A stretch of DNA of 64,000 bases, taken from the NCBI GenBank assembly GCA_964409685.1, contig CAYPEJ010000004.1, positions 1-64,000 of the forward strand. The letters are read 5' to 3'. The stretch is from Clostridium_AI sp964409685 (GTDB lineage Bacteria; Bacillota; Clostridia; Lachnospirales; Lachnospiraceae). Below, one piece after another: positions 1 to 7,251 of the stretch (the stretch's first letter is position 1; the number at the start of each line of letters is the position of its first letter). A model generated the notes under the pieces. It had not been told where the DNA came from, made no database searches, and worked only from the letters and a program-made list of their open reading frames with translations. A program made the translations under genes and the position numbers.

Positions 1-60
1 AAGAATAGGTTTATAACCAATTTTTCTTGGCTATAAACTTATTATACGAGGAGGAATAAG

Positions 61-552
61 ATGAACGAATCATATGCAGAAGCAAGTATAAAGAAAAATC
101 CGCCATTTACATCGACTCTTTTAAAGGCGTTACTTGTTGCAGGTTTGATTATGTCAGTGTTCTTAGCTATTTTAGGACAATTAGCATTATTTGCACCAGT
201 GACAGGTATTTTGGCTGTTATTGCATTCTATGCATGGCCTAGATTATCCAAGTTAGAGTATGAGTATATCTTTTGTGATGGTCAGATTGATTTTGACCAA
301 ATTAAAGGAGGAGCAAAACGAAAAACATTATTACGTATTGATATGGAAAATGTGGAAGTGGTTGCATCCCCAGAGAGAGCAAAAGAATTCGAACGCGATA
401 TCAAAACAATTCGCGATTATAGTAAGACTCGAAGCAAAGCGTACTTAATTATTACTTCTGGTGAAGAAGGACAAGTAAAAATTTACTTTGATCCAACAGA
501 CAAGATGGTGGATTGTATGTATAACAAAGCACCAAGTAAAGTAAAAAAATAA
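61..552 (+). CDS. Small membrane protein, DUF6106-like, function unknown
   Basis: This 163-residue protein has two hydrophobic segments close together (about residues 20-40 and 43-60) followed by a charged soluble domain of about 100 residues, so it probably sits in the membrane with a cytoplasmic C-terminal part. It resembles the DUF6106 proteins of Lachnospiraceae, whose role is not known. The start is supported by a strong GAGGAGG ribosome-binding site eight bases upstream. A weak inverted repeat built on TTTATA/TATAAA lies in the first 40 bases of the window, but the true upstream region is cut off. A separate promoter follows, so it is not clearly co-transcribed with guaB. The family call is from memory of the sequence pattern. 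Confidence 0.6.
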   Translation: MNESYAEASIKKNPPFTSTLLKALLVAGLIMSVFLAILGQLALFAPVTGILAVIAFYAWPRLSKLEYEYIFCDGQIDFDQIKGGAKRKTLLRIDMENVEVVASPERAKEFERDIKTIRDYSKTRSKAYLIITSGEEGQVKIYFDPTDKMVDCMYNKAPSKVKK

Positions 553-608
553 TTTGAACATAATAAATGATATTAATTAATTTAATAAATGATAAGTGAT
601 TCCTTGCC

Positions 609-637
609 TTGACAAACGATATAATCTTGGCTATAAT
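609..637 (+). promoter_or_regulatory. Sigma-A promoter of guaB
   Basis: A perfect TTGACA -35 box and a perfect TATAAT -10 box are separated by 17 bases. Transcription would start near 644, about 60 bases before the guaB start, which rules out the longer upstream reading frame as coding. Confidence 0.8.
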
Positions 638-706
638 TTTAAAAATTATCATACTAAGAAGATTTATATTTTACAGGTTAATGACGAAAGAAAGCGAGGT
701 TTTAAA

Positions 707-2161
707 ATGGGTACTATTATAGGTGAAGGTATTACATTTGACGATGTCTTATTGGTACCAGGTTATTCAGAGGTTATTCCTAATCAGGTGGATTTATCAA
801 CACAATTAACGAAAAAAATTAAGTTGAATATCCCTATGATGAGTGCAGGTATGGACACAGTTACAGAACACAGAATGGCGATTGCCATGGCTCGACAGGG
901 TGGTATTGGCGTAATTCATAAGAATATGTCAATTGAAGCACAAGCAGAAGAAGTAGATAAGGTAAAACGTTCTGAAAATGGTGTAATCACTGACCCATTT
1001 TATTTATCTCCTGAGCATACATTAGAAGATGCCAACAATTTAATGGCAAAATTCCGTATCTCTGGTGTGCCTATTACAGAAGGAAAAAAATTAGTTGGTA
1101 TCATTACAAACCGTGACTTAAAATTTGAACCAGATTTTTCTCGTAAGATTAAAGAATGTATGACTTCCGAAGGCTTAATTACAGCACAGGAAGGTATTAC
1201 ATTAGATGAAGCAAAGAAAATTTTGGCAAAAGCAAGAAAAGAAAAACTTCCTATTGTAGATAAGGATGGTAACTTAAAAGGATTAATTACAATTAAAGAT
1301 ATTGAGAAACAAATCAAATACCCTCTATCTGCCAAAGATTCTCAAGGTAGATTATTATGTGCAGCGGGTGTTGGTGTAACAGCAAATATCTTAGAGCGTG
1401 TAGAAGCATTAGTAAAAGCAAAAGTAGATGCTATTGTAATTGATACAGCACACGGTCACTCTGCAAACGTAATCCGTGTAGTAAAAATGGTGCGTGAAGC
1501 GTTCCCAGAATTACAAATTATCGCAGGTAACGTTGCAACAGGCGCAGCTACAAGAGATTTAATTGAAGCTGGTGTAGACGCAGTTAAAGTTGGTATCGGA
1601 CCAGGTTCTATCTGTACAACTCGTGTTGTTGCAGGTATCGGTGTTCCTCAAGTAACAGCGATTATGGATTGTTATGAAGTAGCGAAAGAATACAATATTC
1701 CAATCATCGCAGATGGTGGTATTAAGTATTCTGGTGATATGACAAAAGCAATCGCAGCAGGTGCCAACGTATGTATGATGGGTAGTATTTTTGCTGGTTG
1801 TGATGAAGCTCCTGGAACATTCGAATTATTCCAAGGAAGAAAATATAAAGTATATCGTGGTATGGGTTCCATCGGTGCTATGGAGAATGGAAGTAAAGAT
1901 AGATATTTCCAAGAAAATGCTAAGAAATTAGTTCCAGAAGGCGTTGAAGGACGTGTTGCATACAAAGGTACTGTTGAAGATACTGTATTCCAATTAGTTG
2001 GTGGTATTCGTTCTGGTATGGGTTACTGTGGAACAGGAACAATCGAAGAATTAAAGGAAAAAGGAAAGTTTGTTAAAATTTCTGCAGCGTCTTTAAAAGA
2101 AAGTCATCCACATGACATTCATATCACAAAAGAAGCACCTAACTATAGTGTTGAAAAATAG
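707..2161 (+). CDS. guaB: IMP dehydrogenase
   Basis: Catalyses the NAD-dependent oxidation of IMP to XMP, the committed step of guanine nucleotide synthesis, in the cytoplasm. At 484 residues it has the normal family length. It is a TIM barrel interrupted by two CBS domains at about residues 95-215. The catalytic loop GPGSICTTR carries the nucleophilic cysteine near residue 303, and the flap motif with YRGMGS follows. The open frame extends 37 codons upstream, but that part lies over the promoter, so I chose the ATG preceded by AAAGCGAGG, which gives the family-typical MGTIIGEGITFDDVLL-type N-terminus. A hairpin terminator follows about 80 bases after the stop. Confidence 0.97.
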   Translation: MGTIIGEGITFDDVLLVPGYSEVIPNQVDLSTQLTKKIKLNIPMMSAGMDTVTEHRMAIAMARQGGIGVIHKNMSIEAQAEEVDKVKRSENGVITDPFYLSPEHTLEDANNLMAKFRISGVPITEGKKLVGIITNRDLKFEPDFSRKIKECMTSEGLITAQEGITLDEAKKILAKARKEKLPIVDKDGNLKGLITIKDIEKQIKYPLSAKDSQGRLLCAAGVGVTANILERVEALVKAKVDAIVIDTAHGHSANVIRVVKMVREAFPELQIIAGNVATGAATRDLIEAGVDAVKVGIGPGSICTTRVVAGIGVPQVTAIMDCYEVAKEYNIPIIADGGIKYSGDMTKAIAAGANVCMMGSIFAGCDEAPGTFELFQGRKYKVYRGMGSIGAMENGSKDRYFQENAKKLVPEGVEGRVAYKGTVEDTVFQLVGGIRSGMGYCGTGTIEELKEKGKFVKISAASLKESHPHDIHITKEAPNYSVEK

Positions 2162-2180
2162 TGATACCAATAAAAATGTA

Positions 2181-2209
2181 TTGAAAGAGTGCGGATTTTT
2201 TGTTACAAT
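2181..2209 (+). promoter_or_regulatory. Promoter-like pair between guaB and pyk
   Basis: TTGAAA and TACAAT are separated by exactly 17 bases, a good match to a vegetative promoter. It lies just after the guaB stop and only about 35 bases before a terminator hairpin, so a transcript from here would either end after about 60 bases or read through into pyk. Confidence 0.45.
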
Positions 2210-2242
2210 TAGTCAGTATTTCTGAGATTATATAGAAACGAA

Positions 2243-2276
2243 AAAAGACATCAGAATATCTGGTGTCTTTTTTAAA
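2243..2276 (+). terminator. Rho-independent terminator after guaB
   Basis: The arms AAAGACATCAG and CTGGTGTCTTT form a stem with a five-base loop, followed by a run of T. It ends guaB transcripts and may also attenuate the promoter-like pair just upstream. Confidence 0.8.
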
Positions 2277-2500
2277 CGAGATAAATAGAAAATAGTTTCT
2301 CTCGTAAGCACAAGCTAACGCAGATAAGATAAGTCATACTTTCATGGGGATACTATGGCAAAACACTTTTTGGGATGAAAATCCTTAGCAGTAATTTCAA
2401 ATTTTTAAATTCAAAAATAAAATTGAGAGTATGAGGGTAAAATTATCTTAGAACGTGCTGTTGGTTTACATTTTAATACTAGTAAGAAAGGCAGAATTCA
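2277..2500 (+). other. Unassigned 220-base leader region upstream of pyk
   Basis: No gene is visible between the guaB terminator and pyk. The first half is less AT-rich than usual intergenic DNA here and contains short paired segments (for example GGAT...ATCC near 2358-2393, and CTCTC near 2297 against GAGAG near 2425), as a structured leader might. I could not match it to a riboswitch class known to me. The pyk ribosome-binding site GAAAGG is at its end. Confidence 0.3.
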
Positions 2501-3922
2501 ATGAGAAAAACAAAAATAATTTGTACATTAGGACCAGCTACAGATCAACCAGGAGTATTAAAACAAGTTGCTGAAGCAGGAATGGATGTTGCTCGCTTTA
2601 ATTTTTCCCATGGTAGTTATGAAGAGCACGGAGAAAGATTTAATGCACTTTGCAAAGTAAGAGAAGAAGTTGGACGTCCTATTGCAGCACTTTTAGATAC
2701 AAAAGGACCAGAAATTAGATTAAAAGAATTTGCAAACGGCAAAGAATATCTTGAAAAAGGGCAAACATTTACATTAACAACTCGTGAAATCGCAGGAACA
2801 AAAGATATTGTTTCTATTAGTTACAAAGGCTTACCAAAAGACGTTTCTATCGGTACAACAATCTTGATCGATGATGGTTTAATTGAAATGGTTGTTGAAG
2901 AAAAAACAGAAACAGATATTGTTTGTAAAGTTTTAAATGAAGGTCCAGTTTCCACTAAGAAAGGTGTTAACGTACCAGGTGCGAAATTAACAATGCCTTA
3001 CTTAAGTGAAAAAGATAAAGAGGATATCGCATTCGCTTGTAAAACAGGTTATGACTTCATCGCCGCATCTTTCGTAAGAACAGCAGCTGACGTGTTTGAA
3101 GTAAGAAGAATTTTAAGCGAAAACAACAATAATACAATCCGTATTATTTCTAAGATAGAAAACCAAGAAGGTGTTGATAATTTAGATGAAATTATCGAAG
3201 CATCTGATGGTATTATGATTGCTCGTGGTGACATGGGTGTTGAAATTCCAGGTGAAGAAGTACCTGCAATTCAAAAAATGATCATTAAGAAAATGTATAA
3301 AGCTGGTAAACAAGTTATCACAGCTACTCAAATGTTAGATTCCATGATGAAAAACCCAAGACCAACAAGAGCGGAAATCTCTGACGTTGCCAATGCAATC
3401 TACGATGGTACAGGTGCTATCATGTTATCTGGTGAAACAGCTGCAGGTAAATACCCAGTAGAAGCAGTGCAAACAATGGCGAAAATTGCTGAAAGAACAG
3501 AACAAGACATTAACTACAAAAAGCGTTTCAGCATCTTTGATACAGCTGACCATGCTACAGTATGTGAAGCTATCAGCCATGCAACAGTTATGACAGCTCA
3601 TGATTTAAATGCAGAAGCTATCGTTTCTGTAACAATGTCTGGTTCAACAGCAAGACGTGTTGCAAAATACCGTCCAGCTTCTCCGATTATTGGATGTTCT
3701 ACTAATGATCAAGTATTACGTCAATTAAACTTAGTATGGGGTGTTACTCCAATTAAAATCGAAACAAAAGAACACACATCCGAATTATTCAACCATGCAT
3801 TAGCAGAAGCGAAAAAAGCTGGTTTAGTGGAAGATGGTAATATCGCTGTTATCACAGCAGGTATTCCTTTAGGAGTAGAAGGTTCTACAAACATGATTAA
3901 AGTTCAAAAAGTAGGCGAATAA
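2501..3922 (+). CDS. pyk: Pyruvate kinase
   Basis: Converts phosphoenolpyruvate and ADP to pyruvate and ATP, the last step of glycolysis. The 473-residue length fits the short form, without the extra C-terminal PEP-utiliser-like domain found in Bacillus enzymes. The N-terminal RKTKIICTLGPA, the active-site segment ISKIENQEG, the metal-binding MIARGDMGVEIP and the signature TQMLDSMMKNPRPTRAE are all present, with the allosteric C-terminal domain following from about residue 350. It is transcribed alone, with a long untranslated region before it and a strong terminator after it. Confidence 0.97.
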   Translation: MRKTKIICTLGPATDQPGVLKQVAEAGMDVARFNFSHGSYEEHGERFNALCKVREEVGRPIAALLDTKGPEIRLKEFANGKEYLEKGQTFTLTTREIAGTKDIVSISYKGLPKDVSIGTTILIDDGLIEMVVEEKTETDIVCKVLNEGPVSTKKGVNVPGAKLTMPYLSEKDKEDIAFACKTGYDFIAASFVRTAADVFEVRRILSENNNNTIRIISKIENQEGVDNLDEIIEASDGIMIARGDMGVEIPGEEVPAIQKMIIKKMYKAGKQVITATQMLDSMMKNPRPTRAEISDVANAIYDGTGAIMLSGETAAGKYPVEAVQTMAKIAERTEQDINYKKRFSIFDTADHATVCEAISHATVMTAHDLNAEAIVSVTMSGSTARRVAKYRPASPIIGCSTNDQVLRQLNLVWGVTPIKIETKEHTSELFNHALAEAKKAGLVEDGNIAVITAGIPLGVEGSTNMIKVQKVGE

Positions 3923-3975
3923 TAAAATTCACTTGTTTTTTGTAAGTAATTGTGGAATAATAAAGAATTGAATAG

Positions 3976-4016
3976 AGCCTGTCGCTCTTAACCTTATGAG
4001 AGCGGCAGGCTTTCTT
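3976..4016 (+). terminator. Rho-independent terminator after pyk
   Basis: AGCCTGTCGCTCT and AGAGCGGCAGGCT form a 13-base-pair stem with one G-T pair and a 10-base loop, followed by TTTCTTT. Confidence 0.88.
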
Positions 4017-4142
4017 TCATTCATAAATGGAAAATTCTGCTTTGCTTCATTTCCTTTGAATGAAAACAGAATATCCAACGTTTCTAAAAAAAATGAAAGT
4101 GAACAAATGATAGGGTAAAGAGTATCATAGTAGGGGGCTAAT

Positions 4143-4805
4143 ATGAAACGGCGAAGAGCAAGAAGGAAGAGAAAAAGTACATTAGATATTATTTTAAAAA
4201 TCAGTGCCATTGCATTAATATGTACAACATTATATGGAATTTGGTATTCTAGTAATGGAAGAAATATAATAGATCTATTGAATCCTACAAAAAAAGTTGG
4301 AACCGTTGACGTACAAGAGATGTATTTAACAGAAAATGAGTATTCCAGACCAGGCATTCCGTTAAAAACAGTAAATGGCGTAGTCATTCACTATACTGCC
4401 AATCCAGGAAGTACAGCAGAAAATAATCGCAATTATTTTGAAGGTTTAAAAGATAGTCAAGTAACCTATGCAAGTAGTCATTATATCGTAGGGTTAGATG
4501 GTGAGATAGTACAGTGTATTCCGCTAGATGAAATTGCATATGCGTCAAATGAAAGAAATGATGATACCATTAGTATAGAAGTTTGTCATGAAGATGAATC
4601 TGGTAAGTTTAGTGAAGAGACATACCAATCCTTAGTAAAATTAGTTGCTTGGATCTGTGGTGAATACAATTTGAAGGAAAATGATATTATCAGGCATTAT
4701 GATATCACAGGAAAGATTTGTCCAAAGTATTATGTAGAGCATGAAGATGCATGGAAAGACTTTAAAACTCAAGTATTTGATTATATAGAAGAGTTTGGTG
4801 AATAA
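4143..4805 (+). CDS. Membrane-anchored N-acetylmuramoyl-L-alanine amidase (Amidase_2)
   Basis: Cleaves the bond between N-acetylmuramic acid and L-alanine in peptidoglycan. The very basic N-terminus (KRRRARRKRK) is followed by one transmembrane helix at about residues 15-37, giving an outward-facing anchored enzyme. The Amidase_2 domain spans about residues 75-210. VIHYTAN supplies the first zinc histidine, RHYDITGKICP supplies the second histidine and the cysteine ligand, and SSHYIVGLDG is the usual central strand. It stands alone after the pyk terminator and 23 bases before the ECF transporter gene. Substrate preference cannot be read from the sequence; spore or vegetative wall turnover are both possible. 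Confidence 0.85.
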   Translation: MKRRRARRKRKSTLDIILKISAIALICTTLYGIWYSSNGRNIIDLLNPTKKVGTVDVQEMYLTENEYSRPGIPLKTVNGVVIHYTANPGSTAENNRNYFEGLKDSQVTYASSHYIVGLDGEIVQCIPLDEIAYASNERNDDTISIEVCHEDESGKFSEETYQSLVKLVAWICGEYNLKENDIIRHYDITGKICPKYYVEHEDAWKDFKTQVFDYIEEFGE

Positions 4806-4828
4806 AATTTAGGAAGGAAGAAATTCGC

Positions 4829-5359
4829 ATGAAGCAATTAAGGAGACAGGAAAATGAAAAGATTACTGATATGACAATGACCGCATTGTTTATTGCAATT
4901 ACATACATTGCAACACGCTTTATTAACATTACTCTGCCGATTCCAGCAGCAGGTGGATTAGTGCATTTAGGAAATGTACCAGTTTATATTGCAGCAATTC
5001 TATTTGGGAAAAAGATGGGGGCATGTGCAGGTGCATTCGGCATGGCACTATCCGATTTGACATCTGGTTGGACCATATGGGCACCCTTTACATTTGTTAT
5101 TTTATGGATAGAAGGCTATATAGTAGGAAGTATCACACATAAGCGAAAAGATGTGTTATCCATTGTTGTAGCAATGCTCAGTGCATTGATTATTAAATGT
5201 GCAGGATATTATGTAGCAGAAGTAATTTTATATCATAACTTTGTTACACCATTATATTCTATTATCGCAAATGTAACACAAGTTGGTGTTGCAGCAATGA
5301 TTACGATTATATTTATTCCATCATTGCGAAAAGTAAGAAATGTGCTATCACTGGGGTAA
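4829..5359 (+). CDS. ECF transporter S component, substrate unknown
   Basis: A 176-residue integral membrane protein with about five or six hydrophobic helices and the small-residue-rich layout of energy-coupling-factor S components (VHLGNVPVYIAAILFGKK, then AGAFGMALSDL). These proteins bind a vitamin and work with a shared EcfA/A'/T module, which is not encoded in this window. It starts an apparent operon with two folate- and cobalamin-dependent methionine enzymes, so a folate, cobalamin or methionine-related substrate is a reasonable but unproven inference. A stem (ATCACTGG with CCAGTGAT) overlaps the stop codon but lacks a T run, so it may pause rather than terminate transcription. Confidence 0.8.
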   Translation: MKQLRRQENEKITDMTMTALFIAITYIATRFINITLPIPAAGGLVHLGNVPVYIAAILFGKKMGACAGAFGMALSDLTSGWTIWAPFTFVILWIEGYIVGSITHKRKDVLSIVVAMLSALIIKCAGYYVAEVILYHNFVTPLYSIIANVTQVGVAAMITIIFIPSLRKVRNVLSLG

Positions 5360-5427
5360 CATTCCAGTGATGGCAGTTGCAATACATATTGAAAGAAAAA
5401 CATATTGGAAGAGATAAGGAGATGTTT

Positions 5428-7215
5428 ATGAGTATAAGAGAATATTTAAAAGAGCATCGAATGATTACAGATGGAGCTATGGGAACCTATTATACCAAAA
5501 TGTATGGGAATGAAAATGCAGTTTGTGAATTTGCCAATCTGGATGCACCAGACAAAGTGGAAGCAATACATAGACAATACATTGAAGCAGGAGCTAGATT
5601 ATTAAGAACTAATACATTTGCAGCCAATACAGAACTGTTAAAAGTAAATGCAGATGAACAGGAAAATATTCTTCGTGCTGCATGTAAAATTGCAAGACGT
5701 GCAGTGGAGGCAGCCAATCTTTCTGACAACGTATTTATTGCAGGTGATATTGGTCCTATTCCGATGAATCCAGAAGTAACCCCTGAAGAAGTGTTAGAAC
5801 AATATAAGCGCATGTGTGACATTTTTATAGAAGAAAAAATGTCTGCAATTTTATTTGAAACTTTTTCCGATTTATCCATGATTCGGAATGTGGTATCATA
5901 TATCAAAGCGAAAAGCGATATGTTTGTTATTACAGACTTTTGTGTTAATCAAAATGGGTATTCCTCAATGGGAATTAGGGCAAATCGCTTAATCGAACAG
6001 GCAAGTGAGATTCCAGAGATTGATGCTGTTGGATTTAACTGCGGAATTGGTTCAGGTCATATGTGCCAATTACTACGAAAAATTAATTTCCCAAAAGATA
6101 AGTATATCGTATGTATGCCAAATGCAGGATATCCAGAGCAGTTTCAAAACCGTATGGTCTTTATGGATAATGCCAATTATTTCGTGGAAAATATGTTAGA
6201 AATAGATGATTTAGGAATCGATATCATCGGTGGATGCTGTGGTACTACCCCAGAATATATTGAAAAGCTTGCAAGGAATATCTCAGATAAGCCAATGTTA
6301 AAAGCGGCATCAATTGAAGTGAGCGATTCCCAAGAGAAAGAAACATGTACACAAGAAGTGATAAGTGATTTTAGTAAAAAGTTAATGATGGGTCAGAAAG
6401 TTATTGCAGTAGAACTCGATCCACCATTTGATGCCCAATATGATAAAATAATCGAATGTGCACAGTATTTAAAAGATAGAAATGTGGATATTATTACCAT
6501 GGCAGACTCCCCTGGTGGAAGAAGTCGTGCAGATTCTGTGCTTATGAGTATCAAATTAGCCAAAGAAGTTGGAACCGCAGTAATGCCACACATTTGTTGT
6601 CGTGACCGCAATATGATTTCTATGCGTTCTACCATTTTAGGTGCGTACATTAATGATATTCGCAATTTCCTAGTAGTGACCGGTGACCCTGTTCCAAGTG
6701 TAAGTCGTGCAAGCACTACAAGTGTATTTGACTATAATTCGATACAATTAATGAATTTTGTGAAAGAAATGAACCAAGAACATTTCCAAACAGAGCCGAT
6801 TTGCTACGGTGGTGCGCTTAATTATGTAGGAAGAGTGGATAAAGTCGTAGAACGAATGAAGAAAAAAATTGATGCAGGGGCAAGCTATTTCTTAACACAG
6901 CCTATCTACGCCAAAGAAGATATTGAGCGAATCTATGAAATTAAGAAAAGTGTAGATACTAAAATATTATGCGGCATTATGCCATTTACAAGTTATCGTA
7001 ATGCGAATTTTATTAAAAATGAAATGGCGGGAATCCGTGTGCCAGACGAAGTAGTGGCAAGATATTCTCCTGATATGAGTAAAGAAGAAGCAGAAATCGT
7101 TGGTGCAAAGTTAGCAAGTGATATTATAGAAGAGCTTCATACATTTGCAGACGGATACTATTTTATGCTTCCATTTAATAGAGTAAGTTTTATGGATAAG
7201 ATCGTAATTAAATAG
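5428..7215 (+). CDS. Bifunctional homocysteine S-methyltransferase / methylenetetrahydrofolate reductase
   Basis: A two-domain methionine-pathway enzyme like Bacillus YitJ. The N-terminal half (about residues 1-290) is a zinc-dependent homocysteine methyltransferase: ITDGAMGTYY opens it, and the zinc cysteines are in FNCGIG and IIGGCCGTTP (near residue 267). The C-terminal half (about 315-595) is a MetF-type reductase that makes 5-methyl-THF, with VELDPPFD, FLVVTGDP and ASYFLTQPIY. The start chosen has an ATAAGGAG site six bases upstream; an in-frame ATG 51 bases earlier lacks one. It is followed 36 bases later by metH, so the reductase product is made next to the enzyme that uses it. No S-box riboswitch is visible upstream. 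Confidence 0.92.
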   Translation: MSIREYLKEHRMITDGAMGTYYTKMYGNENAVCEFANLDAPDKVEAIHRQYIEAGARLLRTNTFAANTELLKVNADEQENILRAACKIARRAVEAANLSDNVFIAGDIGPIPMNPEVTPEEVLEQYKRMCDIFIEEKMSAILFETFSDLSMIRNVVSYIKAKSDMFVITDFCVNQNGYSSMGIRANRLIEQASEIPEIDAVGFNCGIGSGHMCQLLRKINFPKDKYIVCMPNAGYPEQFQNRMVFMDNANYFVENMLEIDDLGIDIIGGCCGTTPEYIEKLARNISDKPMLKAASIEVSDSQEKETCTQEVISDFSKKLMMGQKVIAVELDPPFDAQYDKIIECAQYLKDRNVDIITMADSPGGRSRADSVLMSIKLAKEVGTAVMPHICCRDRNMISMRSTILGAYINDIRNFLVVTGDPVPSVSRASTTSVFDYNSIQLMNFVKEMNQEHFQTEPICYGGALNYVGRVDKVVERMKKKIDAGASYFLTQPIYAKEDIERIYEIKKSVDTKILCGIMPFTSYRNANFIKNEMAGIRVPDEVVARYSPDMSKEEAEIVGAKLASDIIEELHTFADGYYFMLPFNRVSFMDKIVIK

Positions 7216-7251
7216 TTTGATTAGCTTGATATTAGAAAGGCGGTATTTGGT

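Noticed and set aside
596..706. Upstream extension of guaB
   Set aside because: It overlaps the perfect TTGACA/TATAAT promoter and precedes the likely transcription start; family members begin at the later ATG.
5359..5428. Possible S-box riboswitch before the methionine genes
   Set aside because: The gap is only about 70 bases and shows a single stem without any S-box core; none is seen before the ECF gene or metY either.
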